From: Ischnura elegans | Taxonomy: Eukaryota; Arthropoda; Insecta; Odonata; Coenagrionidae | NCBI RefSeq assembly: GCF_921293095.1 | Contig: NC_060248.1 | Location: 134,366,972-134,430,971 of the forward strand | Direction: 5' to 3' | Length of the DNA: 64,000 nt | In this document: positions 45,517 to 58,680 of the stretch, piece by piece | How positions within the stretch are numbered: position 1 is the stretch's first letter | Layout: every line of letters begins with the position of its first letter | The notes under the pieces: model-generated | Told to the model about the DNA's origin: nothing | The model's input: only the letters and a program-made list of their open reading frames with translations | Database searches by the model: none | Translations under genes and position numbers: made by a program

Positions 45517-48500
45517 GTGAGTGGTGTTGCTTCGAGGCAATGGCCTCTCTCCCCCTGCCATTCCTCCGCGCCCGCACTCAATCACACTGTGCTGCACTCC
45601 ATCCTTTCCGGTGGTAAGGATTCCAATCGCCGCTGGCCACACATGATGTGCGACCTTCACTCTCTATGATTTAAACATGACGTGGATTTCAGGGGATCTT
45701 GTGTTGCATCGCTTTGCCTCGGAATATCCATTCAGTATTCGGAGAATTTAACGGAATTGATGGCGCGACGATCTTCTCTTCTTCTGATCTATGCGTAAGG
45801 TTGGATTATTTAGTGTGTGTTAGGGTTTCATCTCTTAGATTTGAAATATTTGAGGAACATTCCGAATCGAGGGTTTTCTAAAGCTTTTTTTCGGAGGGAG
45901 CGCGACTCAAGTGCATTCCTAAACCCTTTTTACTTGAAATATGGCCTGGAACTTTAATGCATTAAGACTCGTAAGCTGATTGTACAAGGGCGCAGATTAA
46001 ACTCGGAATACAGTGATATTTAATCATGAGAGTGAGTAACATGCTCGTTTGGAGCACTTAATGATGTATTTAGAAACACCACTTTTGTTTTCTGTTACGC
46101 CCAAAGGATTCCTTTAACATGGCCTTCAGCATCGAGGTAAGAATTGCCCATCTGGGACCATCAGGTGATGCTATCAAATCAATTGAAATCGCGGCATTAA
46201 CAATTCTTTAGCGCAAATTTGGATATACGTATTTCATGAGACATAAATTACTTTTGAAAATATTCCCATTTATGAGACCGAGATAACCACGGCACATTGG
46301 ATAGCGATAATAACATGAAATCGTTGCAATGCAATAAGGATGGGTTGGAGTATCCTTTCCGCCGCGAACAAAAAAAGAGCGCAACATGTACATGATTTAA
46401 GAGGAGACCTTTGGCGGGGTATTGTAGGTTGCTGCCATTAAATTCTCTACTCTTTTTATCCCTTGACGTGTTTTTGGCCCAAGTGTGATCACCTTATGTC
46501 CCTCCGGAAATGATTTTTTTCTCTGAAAGTGACAATGTAAACACTAAGATATGGACTCACCACTATAAATCTATCGAAGGAAGACTTTCCGCGCTTTTTT
46601 GATCTGTTTTTGCGGTGCTGCGATTGGTTGAGTGCTTTCCTCGGAAAAGCTACTATTTACAAAGTAATTTATGATATTTAAAAAGTCAACTTGTTCCTAA
46701 TCAGTCTAAATATTAGTCGAGAGATACTGGATCGGTTTTTACTATATTAATGATTTAATAACATGTTTTCAAATATTTGCGAGAAAAAGGCGAGGATTTC
46801 GGAAAGCTATGTAGCTTTTCTTGGGAGGTTCGTGTTCTTTTCCTCGACGTTGCAGCCAAATCAATAGGGGAGGTGATAAAAGCACTTCTGGCTTAGGCTC
46901 TCCGATGTTCATCGGTGGCTGTGGCTATGATCGCGAACGAGTGCACATGTCGAAACTTAGCATTTAACTCTTTCCCTCGGAGCTTCTCATCAAGCTCAAC
47001 TTATATGCGCCGGCAAATCTTTTATGGATGAGGAGTAATTTTCAAAGGGAGAGGCGAGCAGGGGTCGCTTGCTGTGTGTGTCTAGCGGAGCGGCGATTCG
47101 TGGAAATATGCGTTTCGTTATTTCATTCTCCAAATCACTGAATTCGTTTGAGGAGCACCCAAGCAGCCATACGAGCCTGCATTCGCTCGTAGTCATATAA
47201 CGGGTTCCCAATGACCATGACTTCATTTGCTTACGTTAAGGCGAAGAAAAAATCTCGATAAATATTGATGAAAGTCCCGAAGAAAATAACTAAGAGTCTT
47301 AAACTTGAACAAAGGTGTCCCTATTTCTTGAATGGCTTTATATCTCGTTTGCATCCCATTGTTAATATATTTCCGCACCAAAAAACGATTACGTTCATGT
47401 AAGATTTCACACGTGATCACCACTTATTTCGATTAAAAGATTAGCATATTATTAAACTCTTGTAAGAGCGTATCACCATCACAGGTAGAGAATCGTCACT
47501 CACATTCTATTCAATCATCCATTCACTCATTTAAGTTACATATATTTTTCAATTCTACCAGACGTAGTGATGATTCCCTGGCAAGGGCAAGCGTCCCCTC
47601 ATCAAATGTGCCTTTTGAATCATTTTGTTGATGTATTCTGTAACAAAAATCTCATATTTGAGCTGAAACTGAAAAGGACCGACATGAACTGAAAAAAACA
47701 GCTAGCTTTGTCCCTAGCGGGAGGATCGTAATATTTCTCAGTAGAAAATATAGCATTACGTCCGTATTCTTGTAACTAATCACAAAATATAATTATTCGC
47801 TCTTCGACTTTTTCTAAACAGTATAATATTTCGATAATTTGAACAAATTTTAAATGGGTTACTTTTCTGATCAATGGCTTATTCATTTGATAATTTATTC
47901 CAAGGAAAGATGATATCATTCCATGAAAACTTCTGATCGTCAGTTTCGTGAATGCGTATAAAAACACCTGCTTAGGATTTGAGCCTAATAGGATGTAATA
48001 CCCGCTGTGATGGAGTGTTGTCTTCCTAATTCGGCTCGAATCTCTTTCGCAACCGGCAGTATTCTCATGGAGAAAGAAAATCGCAATCAATCATCTCGAA
48101 GGGAAGAGAGTGCTCCTCCGCGTTTGCAGCCGCACGCGAAACACTTTCCATTTCATCGAGAACAATTACGACGGCGCGGCGTTTGGACCCGTCCACTTTC
48201 CACCGTCTCCTTTCGCCCTGACGAACACTGCAATTGCCGAGGGCGCGCCGCCCATCAAACCGTCCCAAGCCGAGATGAGGGAAGGGACAGACATCTGCGA
48301 GGCTGACTCCCTTCAGCGTACGGAAACTTAGGCGAAACGTTTTCACTCGTGGTATCCGTGGGCAAAAAAGGGAACGACTAATTTTTTATGTGCGATGCAA
48401 TTATAACAATTAGTGTTGAGGTATATTATTCAAATTACGGCGTAGTACATTTCTAAACAAAATGGAAAAAAATGATCTTGTATTAAAGAGGGAGTTTGTA

Positions 48501-49710
48501 TATGAGTATTTGAAGGATTCTCAAGACTTATTCAGTAACTTTATGATTTATAAGCATCGGTATGGCATGTTTTAATATGTTTTAAACGTCGATGGCAAGT
48601 AGGCAATCAAATAATATTTCGGCGAAAACAAAATCACGAAGAAGTGCATGTTATACTTTACATCCCTTACATATACTTTTGCTGTTTTCATTGTTGTGTA
48701 ATTCGAATACGCCCTATTTAAATTATTATAGTTAGTTGCAAAGCTTATTATCACAGACTTTTGGAGACACGATTGTTTACCTTTATTACTCGCTTCTGTT
48801 ACCTTGATTCAGGTGACACTTTCGCGAATGCTGTCATATATTGTACGGGATCTACGAATGAATATTATCGATATTATTCACGGGAATAGTTTCCGCAGGG
48901 CACCCCTTGATCTCAAAAGGCACATTCCACCACACTTCTCCCTATTCTTTTTCAAAACCGTGTCCCTGACTCGCTAATCCCTGAACCAATTCGCCCTCCC
49001 CACCAACGAAACAAACAGTTGGCCCTGAAGGAGTCATTTTGCGTCTTTTCCGGGATTTTAATTTTGGGTCTGGAATGCCAATACTCGTCAAAGTAGGAGA
49101 TCTGGAATGCAGTCAAATCCGTTGAGTAATCCGCGCGAGGGGAGACGGACGGAGTTACATAGACTCACACGGTTAATCGGCCACAAACCGTACCACGGCA
49201 ATCCTCTTGAAAAACTATGGAGAAAACGCCAAAAATCAAACTTCTACACGAATTCTTAATTATGCTTTTTCAAAATTAATCCTGAATGGTTTAAGCTATC
49301 GCCCACGATCCACTTCGGACGTAACTTAAATCATCTGACGTTTATTTTTTCGCGCGAAAGTCTTCCTTTGCTCATTCCCACTGCCAATCCATTCCTTCCT
49401 TAACTTTGTCGCGAAACAAAGTATTCAACGAAGAGAAGCCAACAGAAATACGAAGCCACTTGCTCGAGCCTTCTGCGGTGCCGAGAGCGTGCTGGTGTCC
49501 TCGCGATCACTGCCCCGATTTTCAGATCGAGTTTCAAAGAACTAGCGACCGATTCTTCGGGCTGTAAGTTCCGTTCCGTTCAAAACAATGTTGGCTTAGA
49601 CACTGTCGCCCTTGGGCTCACTTTCGGCATTCAGTGACGCTTTCAAAGTCGCCAACCGCTTTGCCGTGATTTGGACGACAGATTGCGAAGCATTGTGCTC
49701 GCTTGTAGAA
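45517..49710. other. Unassigned sequence, possible first intron
   Basis: No acceptor/exon pair stands out. A GC-rich block at 48000-48330 has ORFs in three frames (two plus, one minus), none with a recognised domain; a second such block is at 49420-49700. These could be regulatory islands or exons of a gene I cannot identify. Confidence 0.35.
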
Positions 49711-49979
49711 CAGTAGCGGACACAGAAAAAACTCCAGAAGGGGGGGGGGGGCGCAAAAGATATCTCGAGCTAACTTTACCTTTGACGTAATGACAGATAA
49801 ATAAAAGTCACATGAGAGTTTAAGAAAGTTTTACTTAAACTGATTATACGCATACTCAAGACAATGTCATCTTATGATGTAAAACAGTTACAATTGTGGT
49901 TCAGCAATGCTATGCAATCCGGGCGGCCCTGCAAAGGGGGGGCGCGCGCCCCCTGCGCCCCCGTATGTATTCGTCACTG
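49711..49979. mobile_element. hAT-like MITE 6 (269 bp)
   Basis: Left end CAGTAGCGGACACAG, right end complemented CAGTGACGAATACATACG. Flanks TTGTAGAA (49703-49710) and TTGTGGAA (49980-49987), 7 of 8 identical. A 12-G run near the left and GC-rich palindromic block GGGGGGGCGCGCGCCCCC near the right. Non-coding. Confidence 0.7.
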
Positions 49980-50395
49980 TTGTGGAAGCGCCCCCGCAAC
50001 GCCTGGATGTTAAACTTCTAATGGATAATACGAGGAACAACTTTTATGGGATAATTATCGTGGCCATGGTGACACAAGGCGCTGCGCTATTCTTGCTGTC
50101 CGCGTTGATCGCTTGACGCTGCGCTATTGATACTGGCGCACCGGCTGGTAGGTTAGGATAAATGTCGCCTAACAGTTATGCACAAGCGGCGATTGCAATG
50201 GTAATGTGAAAAACTGGTACCCGTGGTGCACCACGATTTGGCGTGGCGTGTTATAAGAGATTTTTACTGTATAAATAAAAATCAGAGAAACTTTCTTAAC
50301 TTTGAAGCATTCAACTATGAGAGAGAAGCCAGTAGAAATACTCGCTACCTTCTGCGATGCAATTTCCTATTTATCGTCCTGCTATCAGACCATCC

Positions 50396-50659
50396 GCCAT
50401 GACGATGTGTTGGGGGCACGACCCGGGGGGTCAGGGTGGTTGAAATCCCTCTGGGGGAAATCCCTCTTTGAATCAAATTTATTCTATTTTGGCACTTAAA
50501 ATTACAAAATTGTGAGTGCCAAAATAGCATTGGTGGGGTTGAATAAATTTGTTTCATGGGTTAATATTTTTCTGCTGAAATTAATTTGTTTGGGTAGCCA
50601 TGGGATGCAGGGGGGTTTCGGGCCCCTCTGCATCCCAAGGAAGCCAACCACGCCTTCAG
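50396..50659. mobile_element. hAT-like MITE 7 (boundaries uncertain)
   Basis: Shares GACGATGTGTTGGGGGC with MITE 4 and ends in GGAAGCCAACCACGCC, complementary to the family's GGCGTGG-type end. Contains a short internal inverted pair, TATTTTGGCACT and AGTGCCAAAATA. I could not find a matching 8-bp duplication, so the limits are approximate. Confidence 0.5.
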
Positions 50660-51207
50660 AACGAAATAAATATTAGGTGCGTCATTCCCATCAACGTACG
50701 ACATATATTTCATTTAGCAAAGTTTGGGTGCTCAATGAATTGATTTTTGGGCCACTTGAGAGCTAACGTTTCGGACAAGCCACAACAAACTCAAAACTCT
50801 AAGGAAACAAAAATAATATTTCAGGAACGAAGGCTAAAAAGCTGCCCAATTCATTCGTATATTCATATAATGCCGTATCAAATTCCTCAAAAGCGAAAAA
50901 TATATGCATCAACATATAGCGTTTACTACATAAACAGTGGTGCGGTTTTTGTCGTAAATGTCGCCGCGTCCGAAGGCGTGGATTCTTTTGCTGCAAGTGA
51001 AAGACGCTCGTCCGTTGGCAAAATCCATTCATTAGCGGAACAGGAACTGCAGCAGTGGGGACGAAGGCAGCGCCAATAGCGGTGGCTGGAGCAACTCGGT
51101 TAGTGGCTTATGGTGAGGTCATTTGCACCTTTTAAGGGGAGGTGGGTAAGGAGGGCAGGGGGGGCAACCCACTTGATTCTGGATCTTCCGTCTTGAGCAT
51201 CGCAAAC
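50660..51207. other. Unassigned sequence
   Basis: A 110-codon plus ORF at 50747-51079 and an opposing ORF show no recognised domain. Confidence 0.3.
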
Positions 51208-51215
51208 CACCAACT

Positions 51216-51650
51216 CATAGGCGGATCCAGGGGGGGGGCACGGGGGCACGTGCCCCCCCCCAGACCCTAAAGGCCTGTTTACTCGATACATTAACACGTA
51301 AGAGTTAATGTACGTTTGCGTGAATGTTTGAGTGAAATTTTGGTGGACTGGAACGGAACATGTACGAATGCATGAACCAAACAAGAACAGGTTTTATTTT
51401 CTGTGCATGCATTCGCACAAGTTGGGTGCATTTTGGCGTTCATTTTCGCATTCATACATTCAGACATTAACCCGTACGTGTTAATGTACCGTGTGAACAG
51501 GCCTTTAAAATATGCAAGATTTTTAATACGGTCCCATTATCATTGCGTTTGTTTTGTATTATGAAATATCCTTGTGCCCCCCCCAGAACAAAATCCTGGA
51601 TACGGTTTCGCTTGTGCCCCCTCCAGAAAGAAATCCTGGATCCGCCCCTG
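51216..51650. mobile_element. hAT-like MITE 8, split by a nested MITE
   Basis: Ends CATAGGCGGATCCAGG and, complemented, CAGGGGCGGATCCAGG. Flanked by an identical 8-mer CACCAACT (51208-51215 and 51651-51658). Without the nested M3 it is about 200 bp, mostly G and C runs around GCACGTGC. A second internal copy of the end motif occurs at 51575-51600. Non-coding. Confidence 0.85.
51271..51504. mobile_element. M3: short TTA-type MITE nested in MITE 8 (234 bp)
   Basis: Ends AGGCCTGTTTACTCGATACA and, complemented, AGGCCTGTTCACACGGTACA, flanked by TAA on the left and TTA on the right (one change from a TTA duplication). Each end holds a degenerate form of the M2 palindrome (right one at 51465-51486). 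Clearly a shorter relative of M2. Confidence 0.8.
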
Positions 51651-51658
51651 CACCAACT

Positions 51659-54600
51659 CATCATCTGCTCAAAGGCCACACACACACTTGTGTCTGTCTT
51701 TGCCGTCGCACCCAACGCTCCCATCTCCTCTGTAATTTATGTCCAATCGATTGAGCGCACCTTCGTTTTCCTCAAAGAGGCTAGTGCATTGGGAGTGTTC
51801 TTATTTTTTGAAACAACAGTGCTTCAGCGGATTTCAGTCCACTGAAATCACGAGTGAGGCCGACGCATTGGTTGGCTGTCGCTCTTCTCTTGGGGTTTTC
51901 ATCTTCGAAACCTTATTCTTTCATCAATAAATTGACGAGGCATTTCGCATTGACGACCCTTGTCACCAGTGGAATGTGTCTCAAATTTTACTTAATAGAA
52001 AATTATGTGATTTAATGCGATTTAAATTATTGTGAGTTTAATAAATCAACCGAAGGGGAAGTGGTATTTAATTTAGGGTAAGTCGATAACCGATGTCGTT
52101 ATCAGCGATCCCTCTCCCCGTCCTGAGATTAGGATTCACATCATGTCATTGAAGCAAGTTGCTCGGGATACAATTCTTATAATACTATTATTTATAAGAA
52201 AAGGTCCAGCCTGTTTTAGATATGGAATGCGGCGATAGTGATCACCACACAGGAATATTCTAGCCTTGGGTAGCCAGTCAGTGGGCTAAGTCTGGCCACG
52301 TAGCTGTCTCTCCTCCAAAGGAATCTATGCCAGTTGACGATCTGATCAGCCAGCAGAGTCTCTATCGACGACACCTGACCGCCTCGTCCAATGATTCGGC
52401 CCTTCGAGATTCGAGTCCAGAGGAAAGGTCGGACAACACAAAGGTCAAGTTATAATTACAGTCGAAAATTGCCGTTTATCGAGTTCAAATTTCAGAGTTA
52501 AAAAAAATTAAATGTGAGGCAATTGGATGGAAATGGTGTTGAGTCACAGGAAAAGGGTATAACGGTCACTGATTTTAAAGTTATTCTCAGTATGCTCGCT
52601 CACATGAAAACGAAGCGAGAAAGTTGGGGAATTCGGCGAGTGTGCAGGAAATCGGTTTTTGACTATACTGACTGTGTACCAGCAAAGAAAACAGAGATAT
52701 AATACTGGAAATCTAATTGAATATTGCAATTGCTACATATTAAACACCCTGACACTGTTTGGCAACGATGGTAATGATATAGTGCGCTATAGCGCGCTAA
52801 TATAGTGCCAAATAGTGCGCTATGCCTTCGGAGCATTCATTCGATGTGATTTTACAACTGCCAATGAGATACTAGCACTTCGATGTTAATCCGGATTCAT
52901 AATTCCATTTGTTTCGTGCATATAATGATTGATGCATCCTCTCTCGTAAACACGGATTCATTCTCATCTTTCGCCATACATATTCTCGACCAATTAAGAC
53001 GTCAATCATCGCGCCCCCTCTTCTTTCAAGCCTCCGAGTGACATTCTCGATGGGTGAGCTTTTACGCACGTAACCATCTGCACGTAGCTGTATTTAGGTA
53101 ATTTCTTCTCTTCTATAACCACATTTAAATTTCCGCAGTAGGTACTCTATTTCCACATTGGCTGGTTCCATATTGATTTTTTATTTCCCCGGATAGAAAT
53201 GGGCGAAAGTTAAGATTTCGTAAATGTAAACATTTTATCCGAATCCATAACATCCAACCCATCGTGATGAGCCACAATTTCTCAGTATTGCAGACAAAAT
53301 GCGAGCAATTTTCGCGCGACTGATTTCCTGGTAAGGATAGTTGAATACTCCAAGACAATTGACCTCAAAGCGCAAGATGTCATCAAAATTCGCTTATTCG
53401 CTGAAAAAATTAGAAAGCAAAAAGTTATGTAAGAAGGTTTTTTTAAGAAATGATATTGGAAAAGTAATTGATTTGCATGAGCTCTTGGTAAAGTGAACGA
53501 AAAGGAAGATTTCTGGCAATATCCTTCCTCAGGATACCGTTGGTCTTCACCATGCTGAGGTTTATTTAAGGACGCGATCGCCAGAGTATTTTCCTGCGTA
53601 GTGGCTTATAGTTTGTGACCCACATAGCTAAAAGATATGTTGCAGCCACTATCGTCTATGCGGCCCCTTCCGATTTTTTCTTGTTGGCCGTGCTGAGTAA
53701 TCATGGATAGGAAGTGAGGATTGAAACTTGAATTGTACAAGTAGCTCGACGAAACCTTGGGATGGTGAAAGTAGGTGAAACGTAATTGAACGACTTACAT
53801 TTTAAATTGCCTTGTTTCTCTGCATTACAGGATGCTATTGACTGGAAATTTAATTGTGCGCTACGAGTGAGACACTCAATTACGCAGCGACTTGGTAAAC
53901 GTCGGCGGGACAGATAATCCTCGGATCAGTTTTTAACTAGTATAGTTAAGCAATCTGCATAGACAAGAAAGAGCTGTCGTTCAACAAGTCACCTCTTCTC
54001 TCCTCATTCCTCCCCACCCACGACCGATCGCTCCAACGACCATCGCCTCCTCCAATTATCCGAGTGTCCTTATCACCCTCATCTCCTCTTATTGTTAAAC
54101 TTCTCAGTTGTTCTTTTTATACGACGAATAAAATTGCATAGCCATGCATGGCATTTTCACCTCCAAATTCGATCAAAATCACATTTTCGGTTTGCAGTCG
54201 TTTTCGAGATAATTAACCCTAAAAGGCCAAAATGCTCATAAATTAAAGGCATTTTAAACGAATTGTGTAATTTATTATAGTTTTTCTATAATAGGACCTG
54301 TTAATATGGCCAATGGCTGGATTTAAACATGGCTAAATCGAGAACAGTAGAAATGGAGCTAGTGCATGTACAGAGTTGATTTTGGTCACGTTTGGTGGAA
54401 CTTTTGTTTACGATAAAAGTTGTAATAACTGATTACCTCAAATTAATCAAAGATCAGGATTAAAATAAAATATAATTGCCAAATATAGTTGCCAAATTTT
54501 CTCATATTTTCGCCAATTTCCAGCCGCATAAACTATGAAACGTTCGCTTTATACTCGGTTTGAGCCCTTACTGCAGTGGATAATTTCACGTAAAGGTCTG

Positions 54601-57600
54601 GTTGATATTTAGTCGCGACATGTTAGGACATGGTGACGCGTGCCTCACCTAATGACTCATTGAGTTCCATCGCCTCACGGAAATTATAAATACATATTTG
54701 CCCAGGTATTACTGCGGCGCTAGATTCATCAATGCAAACCGGCTTCTGGATAGCCACTTGGTACATTCATTACCATAGCTGGGATTAACAATTGAAAAAT
54801 TAACGATTGCAATTGAAAATGTGTTCACTATTTACTTCAATATTTGCTTTTTATGTATCATAACTTTAGACTGACTCAGAACTAACGTCATTTAATTTTT
54901 TTGGTGCAATTCGATCGGTTCGAATCCAGGCGTGAAACTACTTCATTAGGCAAAGGGGAAATATAAGAAAAATACTTACAAAAAGTTACACCCTCATAAT
55001 AGTGAGACGAAGAACAAAATATTTTCTGAAATGGATGCATTTTGTTTGAAAATTAAAGCCTCAAGGGAATTATACCAACCAGGATACACTTGCATCCTTT
55101 ACTCTGCACTTACTTACTTTTTTATTGCGGATGGGGAAGCGGTAAGGTATTTTCACGAGAGTAGCACTGTTGACAAACATTCAAGCTATAATAGAAATAT
55201 TTTAATTAATTGTAATACTGGTACTCCACTATCAGCACAATGTGAAAAGAAGTTCCTGCTACAGGAATTCTTTTTTCGGATAGGAAAGCACGGATTTCCG
55301 ATATCAATTTTGAAGTGAGAGCATTATTACAGTTTAACTTTTCAAGATAAAATTAATCAAATATTCCTGAATTCGTTTTCATTTATTTTATCGTAATTTC
55401 AGAAAAATAGTTTAAAAGTTACTCTCAGATAATTATTTTAAATATTGAAATTATTATCATAACTTTAATCAGTTCTTTTGGGTAACTTCTCCAGCGATGT
55501 AGATTATTAAAGACTCCAATATAGCCTTAGATCAGCCGCACTCCTAACTAATACGTTGCATTCTACTTCCCTAATAGCGGCTCTTGAATTTCATGGAAAA
55601 CTGTCGCTGTATCAAGAGTAATCACTTCTGTCCAATTTAACATCTCTTTCGGAAACTCTTGGAGTGTTTGTTGAATTTGTTAATAGTGTTGGGCCTCGTG
55701 AAAAATGTAATCGGAGTAGATCTGACCCACTGTGAGAAAGGGGCATTTTGAGAAATAGTATATCGACTGATCCAGCTTGCTTGTAAGGAAATACGTCTTT
55801 TATTAATAATGTTGTAAAAGAAATTGAGGGATGTTCAATCGATATTTTAATAAAGACAGCACTACGCGTGGGGTACACCATTTGACGCTTGGCTTTTGAC
55901 CCGAGGGCCCTTGGGCTGGTCTAATCCTTCGCACACCATCTAATAAAAGCCCTTTAAGTTCGATCTGGCCGACGGTAATTTAACACATTCCCTTAATGCG
56001 TGAATTTCACACGCCTGGGGCCTAGTATCGGCTGAGTCTTACCCTCTTCTACCCTAAACAACCTTCGCCTTGAATAATCACTAAGTATGCGAAACACGCT
56101 TTGAATGCGTATCATCTCAAAATCGTCATAAGGTACACCTTTTTGAAATGGCAGTGCAGCTGGTTATCACTTAAAAAAAACAAGTAAAAGCACTTCAAGC
56201 TTTTCATTAATGTTTTGGAGGTTGATAAATTCTCAACGGATCACGGCGGGCGGAAATCGGAAAAAGCCGGACAAAATTACAAAATTGCTTTTATTGAGAT
56301 AGAAACTTGAAACTTCGCATGCAAAATCAAAAATGATTTAACTTTATGGAAATGCACCATTTGACATCATTCTGACCCGTTGCTGAAATACAGAGGCTCA
56401 AACGTGGTAAAATTTCCAAAAATATTCCCGTGTTCAATTTTCACTGAAAATCTTCCAAAGTAGATAGTTAATTTAAAGGTGAATTCTGACAGAATAAAAA
56501 AACTATATAAGCTGTCAACATGGTGTTTTTCTTTCAGTTGCCGTAATCTTAAAAGAAATAAACGATAAATTCTTCCAATATAGTTACGAAATAGCGAACA
56601 CTGTTTTTCGACAAAATTTTACGTTTATAAGAGTTTCAAATGGGTTTTCGGTAGAGTCACGCAAAGTAACTTATATCATATCCTAATTAGGAGATTTTTC
56701 AAGGTGTATATACAGTTACCATTGAAATACGTTTGCGATGCAGGAAATAAAATTGATTTGATTGATTTTCGATCGCACGGCAAGGTTCTCAAGGGTCACC
56801 GCTTGCCGGAAGCTGAATTAGCCACACACGATACGTTTTTCGAAACTGCATGGATTTTAACGCTCAATATTCAAAGTTTTTCAGCTGTGCTTCAACATAC
56901 CGATCCTCAAATTGTTTGCAGGGAAGAGAGCGTAAAATTTTCAGCCGAGGTGAGTGCACGATTCATTGAAGTTGATTTAGTTTTCCTTGGATACGATTTG
57001 GGACCATGCTTTTATTAACGGCGTACAAACCTCGAAAAAGTACGTTGTTCTTCTGAGGCTCATACACAATTATCTCCTAGAAAGACACCAGCTGAGATCA
57101 TTTCACCCTCAGATTCCTATCCCCCAGAATTCACCAGCGAAAACGGTCTTTTTGTGACATCGCGGAACGGTGACTTTGACGGGCTTATCGGCGTTATTTT
57201 CTGTCCAACAACTTTCTGTCTTTACGTCGTCGTTATGCCCTAAACTTGAAATTTGTCCGTCGGAGTAGCACAACAGCAGTAAAATATTTTTGCTTAATTC
57301 ATCATGTTATTTTTAGAACGAAAAACAAGGAAGCTAAACCTATAAGTAAAACAAATAAACGGCTTTTGAAATAGTTATAATTGGCAATCCATTTCAACGA
57401 TAAAAATGAAACATTACAGCGCAGAATAAGATAAACAATAGAAAATAAGCACGAAAAAAAGCACGAAATCTTTCTTCAATAGAAAATAATATCAAAAGGA
57501 GGGCCGAAAAGCCAGCCACGGACAAAGCCGAAAAGCCTTGTAAAGTGTGATGACGTAATAATATTTTTCAACTTTTCCATTTTTCAACTGTGTGTATATA

Positions 57601-58249
57601 ATTATAACTTATTCATTAGGGCGATTATCATCCTCCCATTGCAACTGCAGTCACCTCTTTTTGCATCGAGTCTTTCTTAGAATCATTAGATTTTCCTCTC
57701 TAATGTTGGTCGGCAGATGGATTATAATCGACAGCAGTGACGTCTTGGCATAATCAGCAGTGCCGGAACGCATTTTCCTGAACTTTCTTCAGAGGTAAAA
57801 TATAAATCAGTGTGGTTTTTTATTGCGAGTTATTACTTACATTTCCTTACTGATTTCTTGTTTTTGTTACTAATTTATACATGAGAAATTTTAAGGCAAC
57901 AACATTGATAAAAGTGTTATTTGTCTTATATGTCTTTCGTTAACCAGTGCCGGAACGGCGCGGCGTTTCGGCAACATGGCACCACCGTGGTGACTTCAAC
58001 GCCAGGAATAGCCCTTCGTATGGACAAAAAGACATACCCACTTCAAGGAGGCGATACCTTTTCCATTTCTGAAACAAGTACCTCCTGACATAAGAGCCTG
58101 TGTAAAAACACGCATTTTAACGTTGGAATTGCAATTTCAAAAAGCCAATTTTGGTGGCCGACCGCAGACAAAAGCACTTAAAAACGCGAGATATATATTT
58201 TGAAATTTTCGGGAAAATAATGCAGGCATATTCTTCGCATTTCTCGCGC
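51659..58249. other. Unassigned sequence
   Basis: No gene recognised. ORFs at 52514-52702, 55031-55318, 55612-55881 and 56704-57018 carry no known motif. A lone B-box-like GGTTCGAATCC lies at 54918-54928. CAGTGCCGGAACG occurs twice in the same orientation (57769 and about 57948), resembling a hAT-like end, but without a matching opposite end. Confidence 0.35.
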
Positions 58250-58680
58250 CCTTTCAGACAACTCGGTCGCTCTGTGGGTCCGCTTGAGCTGCTACGCGCC
58301 GCGTAATGTTCCGGATGACGCGTCCGTGGGCCAAGATGAGGAAGAAGGACTCGCGAATGCCAAGGCGGAGACAATGACCCCGGCGCGGAGCAAAGCAAAC
58401 AAAGTGCTGGGAAAATCGCGGGTCACGCTTTTGACGGGGCAGCGTCGTCTGTTGACCGGCTCCGTTAACGGTCGTCTCCCACTCTGCTGGCCAGCAGAGA
58501 GCAGCGTTTGAAAAAAAAAGGGTTCCGGAAGCATCGGACGAATCGGCTCCTTCCGCCCGAGAGCCAGCGAACTGCATCGGGCATTCCTTCCAATTGGCGC
58601 CGACGCAACGAAAGAGCATCCTCGTCTTCACCGTTTCTGGAACCCTATCGCATAACCCATCCACACCTCTTACGCAGTTA
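58250..58680. other. GC- and CpG-rich island
   Basis: About 430 bp far richer in GC than its surroundings, with ORFs open on both strands (58254-58664 minus is the longest at 136 codons). No recognised domain. Could be an exon, a promoter island or a decayed repeat; the open frames are partly a by-product of high GC. Confidence 0.35.

Noticed and set aside
48007-48346. Three overlapping ORFs in a GC-rich block
   Set aside because: Open frames on both strands are expected from high GC; none shows a family motif.
57769-57963. Two CAGTGCCGGAACG copies as the ends of a MITE
   Set aside because: They are in the same orientation, not inverted, and no duplication flanks them.
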